A DNA stretch of 64,000 bases from NCBI RefSeq assembly GCF_003324185.1, contig NZ_PXUP01000004.1:117236-181235 (forward strand), given 5' to 3'. Shown here one piece after another: positions 34,986-43,456 of the stretch (its first letter is position 1; every line of letters begins with the position of its first letter). Origin of the DNA: Faecalibacterium prausnitzii (GTDB lineage: Bacteria > Bacillota > Clostridia > Oscillospirales > Ruminococcaceae). Both the position numbers and the translations under genes were made by a program. Under the pieces are notes generated by a model. That model did not search any database and was not told where the DNA came from. It saw only the letters and a program-made list of their open reading frames with translations.

Positions 34986-35884
34986 TGCTGCTCGTCCTCC
35001 CCCTTCTGGCTGATCCAGTTCCACAGCTTTTTCGCCTGCTCCACCCAGCTGTCGGCGGTGTTCTTTTCCACCGTAGACTCCTTGGGGATCATCTCGTCGA
35101 TGAGGCGGGTATACAGGCTCTGGCGATCAAAATGACGGATCAGCACACCATTTTTGGCCATGGAGATGATGCCGGTCTCCTCGCTGACCACAATGGCGAT
35201 AGCGTCGGAGTTTTCCGCAATACCAAGACAGGCGCGGTGGCGGGTGCCCATATCCTTGCCCAGATCCAGATTGTTGGAAAGGGGCAGCACGCAGCCCGCC
35301 GCCTTGATGCGGCCGTTTTCGATGATAGCGGCACCGTCATGCAGGGGGGTGCCCTCGTAGAAGATGGTGCCCAGCACCTCCAGATTGACCGCGCTGTTCA
35401 CCGGGGTGCCGGTGCGCACGATCTCGGAAAGGTTGGTGTGACGCTCCAGCACGATGAGGGCACCGGTCTTGGTCTCAGAAAAGCGCTCGGCTGCATCGCA
35501 GATGGCAATGATGGCGCTGCGCCATGCGCCCTTGAGACTGGGGTCGTTGTAGCGTCCCTTTACGTTGAACAGCTTGGAAGCCCATTGGTCGGTCTGACCC
35601 ATGCGCTCCAGTGCGCGGCGGATTTCGGGCTGGAACAGCACCACAAGGGTGAGCAGACCGACCTGCAGCAGAGAGTTGAGCAGCCAGGTAACGGTGCGCA
35701 TATTCAGGGTGTTGGCTACCAGATACACGACCATGACCAGCAGCGCACCCTTGGCCAGCTGCCCGGCGCGGGTGCGGTTGATGATGCCCAGCAGCTGGTA
35801 GATCAGGAACGCGATGATGATGATATCCAGCAGATCAACGATCTTGAAGGTCTGAAAATTGGCGATGATCGCATTCAGTGTCAT
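34982..35884 (-). CDS. cdaA: Membrane-bound diadenylate cyclase CdaA
   Basis: 300 residues. Three membrane helices (about 17-88) precede the DAC domain with D183-G-A185 and R215-H-R217, the c-di-AMP catalytic motifs; 'GTPVNSAVNLEVLGTIFYEGTPLHDGAAII' is complete. The enzyme joins two ATP into c-di-AMP, which controls potassium and osmolyte uptake and wall homeostasis. The ATG at 35884 has AAGGGGG upstream. Fourteen bases separate it from ispDF. Confidence 0.96.
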   Translation of the reverse strand: MTLNAIIANFQTFKIVDLLDIIIIAFLIYQLLGIINRTRAGQLAKGALLVMVVYLVANTLNMRTVTWLLNSLLQVGLLTLVVLFQPEIRRALERMGQTDQWASKLFNVKGRYNDPSLKGAWRSAIIAICDAAERFSETKTGALIVLERHTNLSEIVRTGTPVNSAVNLEVLGTIFYEGTPLHDGAAIIENGRIKAAGCVLPLSNNLDLGKDMGTRHRACLGIAENSDAIAIVVSEETGIISMAKNGVLIRHFDRQSLYTRLIDEMIPKESTVEKNTADSWVEQAKKLWNWISQKGEDEQQ

Positions 35885-35898
35885 GCGTGTGTGCCCCC

Positions 35899-37065
35899 TT
35901 ACACAGCTTCGATCAGGGCGACGGCGTGGGCAGCAATGCCCAGTCCCTCGCCGGTAAAGCCCAGATGCTCCTCCGTGGTGGCCTTTACGCTTACCGCCTC
36001 TACCGGCAGGCCGAAAGCCGCCGCCAGATTGGCACGCATGGCCGGGATATGGGGTGCAAGCTTGGGGCGCTGGCACAGCAGGGTGGCATCGATGTTCTCA
36101 ATGCGCCAGCCATGCTCCTTGAGGATTTGCGCCACGCGGCGGGCCAGCTTCAGACTGTCGGCACCGGCGTACTCCGGGTCATTGTCCGGGAAATGCTGGC
36201 CGATATCCCCCAGCGCCGCTGCGCCCAGCACGGCATCCATCACCGCATGGGTCAGCACGTCTGCATCCGAATGCCCCAGCAGGCCTTTTTCAAAGGGGAT
36301 CTCCACCCCGCCAAGGATCAGCTTGCGCTGCTCTACCAAACGATGTACATCATAGCCGTGTCCAATACGCATTTCCGTTTCCTTCCTCTGTGCCGGGCGG
36401 GGCAGATCCTCCCGGGTGGTGATCTTCAGGTTTGCATAGTCGCCCTGCGTCAGCTGCACCGGGCGTCCGGTCAGCTCAAACAGGCTGCAATCATCGGTAA
36501 CAAGGCGGGCGCGGGTCTCGTCCAGTTCTTCCAGCGCTGCAAGGTACGCTGCACGGTCAAAACACTGTGGGGTCTGCACCGCATACAGGGTGCTGCGGTC
36601 CGGGGTGGCGCATACCGCGCAGTCCGGGGGCACGGTTTTGCCATCGCCACGGGCAGCGGCCTTGATGGTATCCTTCACCGGCACCGCGGGGGCTGCTGCG
36701 CCGCACCGGGCGGCAGCTTCCAGCGCCGCTGTAATGACCACTGCACTCACAAAGGGGCGGGCAGCATCGTGCACTGCCACCAGCTCTCCGTGCGCAGCCA
36801 GCACGCCGTTTTTTGCGCTCTCGGCGCGGGTAGCCCCGCCCGCTACGATCAGCACAGGCTTCGGGCAGTCCGCCGCCTGCTGCGCCACAAACTCCCGATT
36901 TTTGCCCGCCACCAGCACAAGCTCGGTGATCTGCGGACACTGGGCAAAGGCGCGAATACTGCGGTGCAGCACCGTTTCGCCTCCCAGATCAAAGCTGAGC
37001 TTATCAAAACCCATGCGGGTCGAGCTGCCCGCCGCCACCAGTACTGCCGATACAGTTTTTTCCAT
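35899..37065 (-). CDS. ispDF: Bifunctional IspD-IspF enzyme of the MEP isoprenoid pathway
   Basis: 388 residues. Residues 1-225 are IspD (MEP cytidylyltransferase): '[18 protein letters not shown]' nucleotide loop and 'HDAARPF'. From about 232, '[11 protein letters not shown]' begins IspF (MEcPP synthase) with '[32 protein letters not shown]' metal ligands. The two catalyse non-consecutive steps; the fusion is known from some other bacteria. The start ATG at 37065 (AGGTGG upstream) is preferred over GTG at 37074. First gene of the long minus-strand series. Confidence 0.95.
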   Translation of the reverse strand: MEKTVSAVLVAAGSSTRMGFDKLSFDLGGETVLHRSIRAFAQCPQITELVLVAGKNREFVAQQAADCPKPVLIVAGGATRAESAKNGVLAAHGELVAVHDAARPFVSAVVITAALEAAARCGAAAPAVPVKDTIKAAARGDGKTVPPDCAVCATPDRSTLYAVQTPQCFDRAAYLAALEELDETRARLVTDDCSLFELTGRPVQLTQGDYANLKITTREDLPRPAQRKETEMRIGHGYDVHRLVEQRKLILGGVEIPFEKGLLGHSDADVLTHAVMDAVLGAAALGDIGQHFPDNDPEYAGADSLKLARRVAQILKEHGWRIENIDATLLCQRPKLAPHIPAMRANLAAAFGLPVEAVSVKATTEEHLGFTGEGLGIAAHAVALIEAV

Positions 37066-37132
37066 CTCTTCCACCTACCCTGCCGCTGTGCCGCGCTGTA
37101 CGCCCACAGCTGCTTATAATAAACCATGTTTT

Positions 37133-37161
37133 ATTATAGCGTATCACAGCGCAAACTTCAA
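37133..37161 (-). promoter_or_regulatory. Promoter of the ispDF-cdaA-...-hemZ series
   Basis: Minus strand TTGAAG (37156-37161), 17-bp spacer, TATAAT (37133-37138), about 60 nt before ispDF. No other clear promoter or terminator was seen down to 22.7 kb. Confidence 0.75.
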
Positions 37162-37204
37162 CCGATTTTACACAGCAAAAGTGCATCCTTGCTGCATAAA
37201 GCCC

Positions 37205-37345
37205 TGCGGTCTGTCCTGAAAGGACAGTCACCCAGAGTGTGCGCTTTCGCCCCCTCAGGCGCTGACCCCTTCCGTCTGCTCACTACGTTCGCAGCCACCT
37301 TCCCCAAGGGGACGGCTTTTCGCGGTGACGGTACACCTCCATAAG
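37205..37345. repeat. Gene-free palindrome-rich intergenic repeat candidate
   Basis: Between the ispDF promoter and the pgm terminator there is no plausible gene. The stretch holds a 7-bp hairpin CTGTCCT/AGGACAG (37211-37227), CTGC/GCAG arms around CACTACGTTC, and TCCCC-AA-GGGGA. The order 'CCGTC...TTCGC...CACCTTCCCCAAGGGG' resembles short dispersed intergenic palindromes common in Clostridia chromosomes; copy number cannot be judged from one window. Confidence 0.4.
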
Positions 37346-37383
37346 GCTTTTGCTCCGGTCAACTATCTGCTGAACGCAAAAAA

Positions 37384-37412
37384 GGGCTGCTGCACAAAAC
37401 GTGCAGCAGCCC
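37384..37412 (-). terminator. Terminator of the phosphoglucomutase gene
   Basis: Perfect 12-bp stem GGGCTGCTGCAC/GTGCAGCAGCCC (37384-37395/37401-37412) followed by U6 on the minus strand. Confidence 0.9.
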
Positions 37413-37433
37413 CACAGATGCTTTGAAATGTTT

Positions 37434-39116
37434 TTACTTCAGGATGGGCTCAATGGCGGCAGCCAGAGCATCCTTCTGTGCCTGCGCCTCGGCCAGATCC
37501 TTGCCCAGCGTGGTGAAGTAGGTCTTGATTTTCGGCTCGGTGCCGGAGGGACGCACCACCACGGTAGCGCCGTTTTCCAGCGTGTAGATCAGCACGTTGG
37601 CAGCGGGCAGGCCGGTCTCTTCCGGCTTCTTGTAGTCGGTCACCTTGACCACCTTATGGCCAGCCAGCTCCACAGGGGGCTGGTCGCGCAGCTTCTGCAT
37701 GATAGAAGCCATCTTCTCCATGCCGGTCAGGCCGGGGAACTCGAAGCTGTCCACCTTGTTCAGGTAGCGGCCGTACTGGGCGTAGATCTCTTCCAGACGC
37801 TGCTTGATGGAGGAACCGATGCTGCGGTAGTAAGCAGCCATCTCGCAGATGAGCATGGAGCCGATGACGGCGTCCTTATCGCGGACGTAGGGGCCAGCCA
37901 GATAGCCGTAGCTCTCCTCAAAGCCGAAGATGAAGCGGTCGACCTCACCGGCAGCCTCGAGGTTGGCAATCTGGTCACCGATCCACTTGAAGCCGGTCAG
38001 CACATTGCGCATCTCCACGCCGTAATGCTTTGCCACAGCGTCTGCCAGCGGGGTGGACACGATGGACTTGACTGCCACGGGGTTCTTGGGCATGGTGCCC
38101 TTCTCGATACGGCCTGCGCAGATGTAATCCAGCAGCAGAACGCCCATCTCGTTGCCGGACACCAGCTCATAGCTGCCGTCCGGGCACTTCATGGCGATAC
38201 CCACGCGGTCGGCGTCGGGGTCGGTAGCCAGCATCAGGTCGGCACCGGTCTTGGTGGCCAGCTCCAGACCCAGCTTCAAAGCCTCGAAGATCTCGGGGTT
38301 GGGGTAGGAGCAGGTGGTGAAGTAGCCGTTGGGGTACTCCTGCTCGGGCACGATGGTGATATCAGTGATGCCCATATCATTGAGCACATGGGTCACGGGC
38401 ACAAGGCCGGAGCCGTTCAGCGGGCTGTACACCAGCTTCAGACCGGCAGTCTTGCACAGACCCGGGCGCACCTGACGTGCTTCAATGGCATCGTACAGAG
38501 CCTTTTTGCAGTCATCGCCCACAAAGCGGATCATGCCGTTCTCCACGCCCTCGGCGAAGGAGATGTACTTTGCGCCGGTGAGCACATCGGTCTTCTGGAT
38601 CTCGTCGTAGACGATGGCGGCGGCGTCATCGGTCATCTGGCAGCCGTCCGGGCCGTAGGCCTTGTAGCCGTTGTACTTGGCAGGGTTGTGGGAAGCGGTG
38701 ACCATGATACCGGCGTTGCAGTTATAGTAACGGGTAGCAAAACTCAGGGCAGGCACAGGCATCAGGGCATCATAGATGCGCACTTTGATGCCGTTGGCTG
38801 CCAGAACGCCTGCGGCGGTCTTGGCAAAGACATCGCTCTTCAGGCGGCTGTCGTAGCTAATCGCCACGGTCTGGGTACCGCCCTGGGTCAGCACCCAGTT
38901 TGCCAGACCCTGCGTTGCCTGACGGACAACGTAGATGTTCATGCGGTTGGTACCGGCACCCAGCACGCCGCGCAGACCTGCGGTACCAAACTTCAGCGCC
39001 ACAGCAAAGCGATCCTTGATCTCATCGTCATCGCCTTCGACCTTTGCCAGCTCCGGCTTCAGGTCTGCATCTTCCAGATCCGCTGCCAGCCAGCGCTTAT
39101 ATTCATCCAGATACAT
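37434..39116 (-). CDS. Phospho-sugar mutase (alpha-phosphoglucomutase type)
   Basis: 560 residues, the length of PgcA-like phosphoglucomutases rather than the ~450 of GlmM. The active-site serine is S142 in 'TASHNPAKYNGYKAYG'; the metal loop 'DPDADRVGI', the sugar loop 'GFEESYGY' and the phosphate-binding 'RPSGTEPKIKTY' are all present. It interconverts glucose-1- and glucose-6-phosphate for glycogen, galactose and wall precursor routes, and would receive hexose-1-phosphate products such as those from the lac/LNB genes. Start ATG at 39116 (AAGGTG upstream) preferred over GTG at 39125. Confidence 0.92.
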   Translation of the reverse strand: MYLDEYKRWLAADLEDADLKPELAKVEGDDDEIKDRFAVALKFGTAGLRGVLGAGTNRMNIYVVRQATQGLANWVLTQGGTQTVAISYDSRLKSDVFAKTAAGVLAANGIKVRIYDALMPVPALSFATRYYNCNAGIMVTASHNPAKYNGYKAYGPDGCQMTDDAAAIVYDEIQKTDVLTGAKYISFAEGVENGMIRFVGDDCKKALYDAIEARQVRPGLCKTAGLKLVYSPLNGSGLVPVTHVLNDMGITDITIVPEQEYPNGYFTTCSYPNPEIFEALKLGLELATKTGADLMLATDPDADRVGIAMKCPDGSYELVSGNEMGVLLLDYICAGRIEKGTMPKNPVAVKSIVSTPLADAVAKHYGVEMRNVLTGFKWIGDQIANLEAAGEVDRFIFGFEESYGYLAGPYVRDKDAVIGSMLICEMAAYYRSIGSSIKQRLEEIYAQYGRYLNKVDSFEFPGLTGMEKMASIMQKLRDQPPVELAGHKVVKVTDYKKPEETGLPAANVLIYTLENGATVVVRPSGTEPKIKTYFTTLGKDLAEAQAQKDALAAAIEPILK

Positions 39117-39184
39117 CTTGTACACCTTACCTTTGTTTAAAATCTTTTTCCCCGGATCGAAATGGTTTGTATAAACCTACTTAT

Positions 39185-39213
39185 ACTATAAACTCTTGCT
39201 CCGCTTATGTCAA
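39185..39213 (-). promoter_or_regulatory. Promoter of the phosphoglucomutase gene
   Basis: Minus strand TTGACA (39208-39213), 17-bp spacer, TATAGT (39185-39190). Confidence 0.82.
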
Positions 39214-39241
39214 TTGCGTAAAATGGCCGAAGTTTGTGCCC

Positions 39242-39589
39242 TTAAAACCGACAAATGCCACAAAAAACCGGTTCTTCTGCTATATTTATTGCGTTTTTCG
39301 AAGTATCCAGCAGCTGGTAGGGCTGGTGTACATCCTCCAGCACCTCCAGCCACTGCTCCGGCCCCACGCCGTTTTCACACAGGTAGCGCAGCAGCCGCAT
39401 CACCCGGCCAAAGCTGTCCGCCGGGGCAAGCACCGTGCTGCTGCGCACCTTGCCGCCCTGCTCCCGGCGCAACTGTGCCAGCACCCCCTGCGGGGTGGCA
39501 GCGGCGCAGTACACCAGCGTACAGGCGTGCTGCAAGCCCTCCAGTTCTGAATAGGTACGGATATAGCGGCAACATTCCCCATTTGTCAT
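39242..39589 (-). CDS. Small cytoplasmic protein of unknown function
   Basis: 115 residues, no membrane segment, five cysteines. The middle reads as alternating strands and helices, and the segment 'MRLLRYLCENGVGPEQWLEVLEDVHQPYQLL' resembles the C-terminal 'L...GVSP.HL.DVVEDFL' pattern I associate with DUF6514 small proteins of Clostridia; this is a weak match. The ATG at 39589 has AAGGAG 11 nt upstream. It lies between pgm and the divergent comM promoter and ends just before the pgm promoter. Confidence 0.6.
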   Translation of the reverse strand: MTNGECCRYIRTYSELEGLQHACTLVYCAAATPQGVLAQLRREQGGKVRSSTVLAPADSFGRVMRLLRYLCENGVGPEQWLEVLEDVHQPYQLLDTSKNAINIAEEPVFCGICRF

Positions 39590-39615
39590 GATCTCTCGTT
39601 CTCCTTTCTGCTGCA

Positions 39616-39644
39616 TTGACAACTTTCCTGTACTTTACTATAAT
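39616..39644 (+). promoter_or_regulatory. Full-consensus promoter of comM
   Basis: TTGACA (39616-39621), 17-bp spacer, TATAAT (39639-39644), a perfect sigma-A match. It predicts a leader of about 95 nt before the ATG at 39745. Confidence 0.85.
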
Positions 39645-39744
39645 GATTTCAAACAGAAAAAACTGTCGAAACATGGCAAATATATCCATTATTTTCCACT
39701 TTTAGCATTTTTGACAAACCATGCGCCATGCAGGGAGGGACACC

Positions 39745-41283
39745 ATGTATTCTGTGACCAACAGCTTTGGCCTGAACGGGCTGCGCGGCTTTGCCGTTGC
39801 GGTGGAAGCCGATGTTTCCGGCGGGCTGCCCGCGTTTTCCATCGTCGGCCTGCCGGACTCTGCCGTGCGGGAAAGCGCCGACCGGGTGCGCGCCGCCATC
39901 AAAAACCTTGGCTTCCGCTTTCCGGACCGGCGCATCACCATCAACCTTGCCCCCGCCGATGTGCGCAAAACCGGCCCGGTGTACGACCTGCCGCTGCTTC
40001 TGGCGCTGCTGACCGCCAGCGGACAGCTGGAAGAAGTACCTGCCGATGCTGCCTTTCTGGGCGAGCTTGCACTGGACGGCAGTCTGCGCCCGGTGTCCGG
40101 CGTGCTGCCCATGGCGCTTGCCGCTGCCGAGCACGGCATCCGGGCGCTGTACGTCCCGGCAGAGAACGCCGCCGAGGCAGCCGAGGCCTGTGCCGACACC
40201 ATGACCGTCTATCCCGCCCACACCGCCCGGGAGGTTGTGGAGGCGCTGAAGGGTATCCGTCCCCTCTCCCCTGCCGCCGCCGTCCCCTTTGACCCGGAGG
40301 ACGCATGGCAGCAGGTGCCGGATTTTGCGGACGTGATGGGGCAGTCGCTGGCGCGGCGTGCCATGGTCATTGCAGCCGCAGGCGGGCACAACGTACTTTT
40401 AACGGGTGCGCCCGGCACCGGCAAATCCATGCTGGCAAAGCGCCTGCCGGGCATCCTGCCGCCCCTGACCCGGGAGGAGGCGGTGGAGACGACCAAGATC
40501 TACTCCATTGCCGGGCAGCTGCCGCAGGGACGCGGGCTGATCTCTGCCCGCCCCTTCCGCAGCCCGCACCACTCGGCCAGCGCTGCCGCCCTTGCCGGCG
40601 GCGGAGCGCAATTCCGCCCGGGCGAGTGCAGTCTGGCCAACTGCGGCGTGCTGTTTTTGGACGAACTGCCGGAGTTTTCCCGCGAGAGCTTAGAGGTGCT
40701 GCGCCAGCCGCTGGAGGACGGCCAGATTACCGTGAGCCGCGCCGCCGGAAGCGCCACCTACCCCAGCCACTTTCAGTTGGTAGCCGCCATGAACCCCTGC
40801 AAATGCGGCTACTACGGCCACCCCACCCGCGCCTGCACCTGCTCGCCCAGTGCGGTGCGGCAGTACCGCAGCCGGGTGTCCGGCCCGCTTTTGGACCGCA
40901 TCGACCTGTGCGTGGAGATGGACCCCATCGCCTTTGACGAGCTGCACACCGCCGCGCCCTCCGAGAGCAGCGCCGAGTTACGCAAACAGGTGCTGGCCGC
41001 CCGCGCCATTCAGGCCAAGCGCTATGCTGCGCCGGGCTTTAAGGGAGTGCACTGCAACGCCCAGCTGAACGCCGGACAGGTGCGGCGCATCTGCCGCATG
41101 ACCCCCGGTGCCGAGCAGCTGCTGCGCAGTTCCTACGATGCACTGGGACTTTCCGCTCGGGCGCATGACCGCATTTTGCGGGTCGCCCGCACCGTGGCTG
41201 ACCTTGCGGGCAAGACCCTGCTGGACGAGGATTCTCTGCTGGAGGCGCTGCAATACCGGGCGCAGGAGAAATTGGACGGATAA
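39745..41283 (+). CDS. comM: YifB/ComM family Mg-chelatase-like AAA+ ATPase
   Basis: 512 residues. N-terminal Lon-like domain ('VSGGLPAFSIVGLPDSAVRESADRVRAAI'), then the AAA+ core with Walker A 'GAPGTGKSM' near 220, 'LFLDELPEFSRESLEVLRQPLEDG' (Walker B) and a cysteine cluster 'NPCKCGYYGHPTRACTCS' near 351. In Gram-negatives ComM is a hexameric helicase that drives branch migration during natural transformation; the role in Clostridia is unproven. GGGAGGG precedes the ATG at 39745. No other competence gene lies in the window. Confidence 0.93.
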   Translation: MYSVTNSFGLNGLRGFAVAVEADVSGGLPAFSIVGLPDSAVRESADRVRAAIKNLGFRFPDRRITINLAPADVRKTGPVYDLPLLLALLTASGQLEEVPADAAFLGELALDGSLRPVSGVLPMALAAAEHGIRALYVPAENAAEAAEACADTMTVYPAHTAREVVEALKGIRPLSPAAAVPFDPEDAWQQVPDFADVMGQSLARRAMVIAAAGGHNVLLTGAPGTGKSMLAKRLPGILPPLTREEAVETTKIYSIAGQLPQGRGLISARPFRSPHHSASAAALAGGGAQFRPGECSLANCGVLFLDELPEFSRESLEVLRQPLEDGQITVSRAAGSATYPSHFQLVAAMNPCKCGYYGHPTRACTCSPSAVRQYRSRVSGPLLDRIDLCVEMDPIAFDELHTAAPSESSAELRKQVLAARAIQAKRYAAPGFKGVHCNAQLNAGQVRRICRMTPGAEQLLRSSYDALGLSARAHDRILRVARTVADLAGKTLLDEDSLLEALQYRAQEKLDG

Positions 41284-41327
41284 GGCAGTCTGCACTCTAA
41301 AAATACAACGGAAAGAGGATGGAACAC

Positions 41328-42611
41328 ATGAAGCGCGCATACACAAACGGCATCCTTCTGGACGGCACCGAGCAGATGGAGCCGGTACGGGGCAAGGTGC
41401 TGCTGACCGAGAACGATAAGATCACCGCCATTGCAGATGCGAGTGTAAGCCTTGACGGCTACGAGGTCATCGACCTGCACGGCGGGTATCTGTGCCCGGG
41501 ACTCATCAACCTGCACGTCCATCTGGCGGGCAACGGCAAACCCAGCGCAAAGCCCCGGGACAATGCGGCGCTGGTACGCAAGATCCTGAGCAACAGGCTG
41601 ACCCGCGCCATCGCATACCGGCTGGTATGCAGCTATGCCAAGCTGGAACTGCTGGGCGGCGTGACCACCGTGCGCACCGTGGGCGGCATTGCGGACTTTG
41701 ACACCCGCTGCCGGGACGACAGCGCCGCCGGAAAGGTGCTGGCACCCCGCATTCTGGCCGCCAACGAGGGCATCTCGGTGCCGGGCGGGCACATGGCAGG
41801 CTCGGTGGCGGTAGCGGCACACAACAACGCCGAGGCTCTGGCACAGCTGAAAAAGGCCAGCGAACAGAAGGTAGACCTTGTCAAGCTGATGATCACCGGC
41901 GGCGTGCTGGACGCCACCGAAAAGGGCACACCCGGCGAGATGAAGATGCCGCCGGAGATGATCAAAGCCGTCTGCGATGCAGCCCACAAGCTGGGCTACA
42001 CTGTTGCCGCCCACACCGAATCCCTTGCGGGCGTGAAGGCTGCGCTGGAAAACGGCGTGGACTCCATTGAGCACGGCGCAAAAATGGACGAGGAGACGGT
42101 TCGTCTGTACAAGGAGCGGGGCGCATTTCTGTGCACGACCATCTCCCCCGCACTGCCCTATGCGCTGTTTGACACCGCCGTTTCGGGCGCATCAGAAAAA
42201 GACCAGTACAACGGAAAGATCGTCTTTGACGGCGTAGTCGAGAGCGCCAAGACCGCGCTGGCAAACGGCATCCCGGTGGGCTTGGGCAACGATGTAGGCT
42301 GCCCCTACATTACTCAGTACGATTTCTGGCGGGAGTTGTGCTACTTCCACAAATACTGCGGTGTGAGCAACCGTTTTGCCCTCTACACGGCCACCCTGCG
42401 CAACGCGCAGCTGGCGGGCATCGGCGATGTGACTGGCTCTATCGCGCCCGGCAAAAGCGCAGACTTTATCGTAACGCGCGAAAACCCGCTGGAGGATCTG
42501 CGGGCTTTGCAACATCTGGAACTGGTGGTCTGCCGTGGCTGTGCCGTGAAAAAGCCCTCCCCTAAGCGCAAAAAAGAAGTGGACGCTCTGCTGGACCCGT
42601 ATCTCGTGTAA
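41328..42611 (+). CDS. Metal-dependent amidohydrolase (imidazolonepropionase/prolidase-like)
   Basis: 427 residues. A composite beta-sandwich/TIM-barrel hydrolase: 'PGLINLHVHLAG' gives H63-x-H65, followed by 'VKLMITGGVL', 'VAAHTESLAGVKAALENGVDSIEHG' (further His ligands) and 'VGLGNDVGCPY' (catalytic Asp). The family cleaves cyclic amides or dipeptides such as Xaa-Pro; the substrate here is unknown. Start at 41328 with AGAGG upstream. It follows comM by 44 bp and probably shares its transcript. Confidence 0.85.
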   Translation: MKRAYTNGILLDGTEQMEPVRGKVLLTENDKITAIADASVSLDGYEVIDLHGGYLCPGLINLHVHLAGNGKPSAKPRDNAALVRKILSNRLTRAIAYRLVCSYAKLELLGGVTTVRTVGGIADFDTRCRDDSAAGKVLAPRILAANEGISVPGGHMAGSVAVAAHNNAEALAQLKKASEQKVDLVKLMITGGVLDATEKGTPGEMKMPPEMIKAVCDAAHKLGYTVAAHTESLAGVKAALENGVDSIEHGAKMDEETVRLYKERGAFLCTTISPALPYALFDTAVSGASEKDQYNGKIVFDGVVESAKTALANGIPVGLGNDVGCPYITQYDFWRELCYFHKYCGVSNRFALYTATLRNAQLAGIGDVTGSIAPGKSADFIVTRENPLEDLRALQHLELVVCRGCAVKKPSPKRKKEVDALLDPYLV

Positions 42612-42631
42612 GCAGCCTGTCCAACATATAA

Positions 42632-42666
42632 AAACGCGAGTGGCCAGAACGACCGCTCACGTTTTT
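42632..42666 (+). terminator. Terminator of the comM-amidohydrolase unit
   Basis: AAACG-C-GAGTGG / CCGCTC-A-CGTTT stem with one mismatch and one wobble, followed by T tract (42662-42666). Confidence 0.7.
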
Positions 42667-42690
42667 GCAATCAACGGGTTGCATTTTCTC

Positions 42691-42719
42691 TTTTCCGGTG
42701 CCGCCCGGTGTGGTATACT
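42691..42719 (+). promoter_or_regulatory. Weak promoter of the GNAT gene
   Basis: TATACT (42714-42719) with 17 bp to a poor -35 TTTTCC (42691-42696). Confidence 0.4.
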
Positions 42720-42758
42720 GGAAATGTAGAGGCAAAAATGAAAAGGAGCAAAGTACAA

Positions 42759-43229
42759 ATGAACATTCGTAAAGCCGAAGAAAAAGACATTTCCAGACTG
42801 CTTGCACTGCTGGGACAGGTGCTGCAGATCCACGCAGAGATACGCCCGGATATTTTTATTCCCGGTACCACAAAATACACTGTCTGCGAGTTAGCAGAGC
42901 TTTTGAAGCAGGAGGACAAGCCCATCTACGTTGCCGTGAACGAGGAGGATGTGTGCATGGGCTATGCCTTCTGTCAGCTGAAGGAGCAGCCTTTTTCCAC
43001 CAATATGGTGCCCTTCAAGTCACTGTTCATTGATGACCTTTGCATTGACAAGCAGGCGCGCGGGCAACACATCGGGGAAAGCCTGTTTGAATATGTAAAG
43101 CAGCAGGCAAAAGCGCTGGGTTGCTACGAGGTGACCCTGAACGTCTGGGCGGGGAACACTTCGGCAGAGCACTTTTATGAAAAAATGGGCATGAAAACCA
43201 AGGAACGGCAGATGGAGTATATTCTGTAA
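42759..43229 (+). CDS. GNAT family N-acetyltransferase
   Basis: 156 residues. Starts 'NIRKAEEKDISRLLALLGQV', has the acetyl-CoA-binding motif A 'LCIDKQARGQHIGESLFEYV' (R/Q-x-x-G-x-G/A form) and the final 'NTSAEHFYEKMGMK' strand. Substrate cannot be predicted. The ATG at 42759 is chosen because AAAAGGAG lies 10 nt upstream; the frame opens further up inside the promoter. Monocistronic between 42691 and the terminator at 43276. Its base composition is lower in GC than comM next to it. Confidence 0.87.
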   Translation: MNIRKAEEKDISRLLALLGQVLQIHAEIRPDIFIPGTTKYTVCELAELLKQEDKPIYVAVNEEDVCMGYAFCQLKEQPFSTNMVPFKSLFIDDLCIDKQARGQHIGESLFEYVKQQAKALGCYEVTLNVWAGNTSAEHFYEKMGMKTKERQMEYIL

Positions 43230-43275
43230 CTCGGCTTCTTGGTTTCAGGACAAATAATGCATTCTATATCCCCCG

Positions 43276-43308
43276 GCGGGCAGCTACAAAACGGCTGCCC
43301 GCTTTTTT
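43276..43308 (+). terminator. Terminator of the GNAT gene
   Basis: Perfect 9-bp stem GCGGGCAGC/GCTGCCCGC followed by T6. Confidence 0.88.
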
Positions 43309-43370
43309 ATCGCAACATAAAATCGCCTGCATTGTGGTCAAAGCCAAATGAGGTCAGCTCACAAAAAAGA

Positions 43371-43413
43371 TGTCGATGACTTTATATCTCATAAAAGTCA
43401 TCGACACCTTTTT
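43371..43413. terminator. Bidirectional terminator below the lacA-like gene
   Basis: Perfect 13-bp stem TGTCGATGACTTT/AAAGTCATCGACA (43371-43383/43394-43406), T5 on the plus side and A6 before it for the minus strand. Confidence 0.85.
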
Positions 43414-43456
43414 AGTTTGCGGTTTATTGCAGCCTAAAATGAATCGTTCGTTAAAA

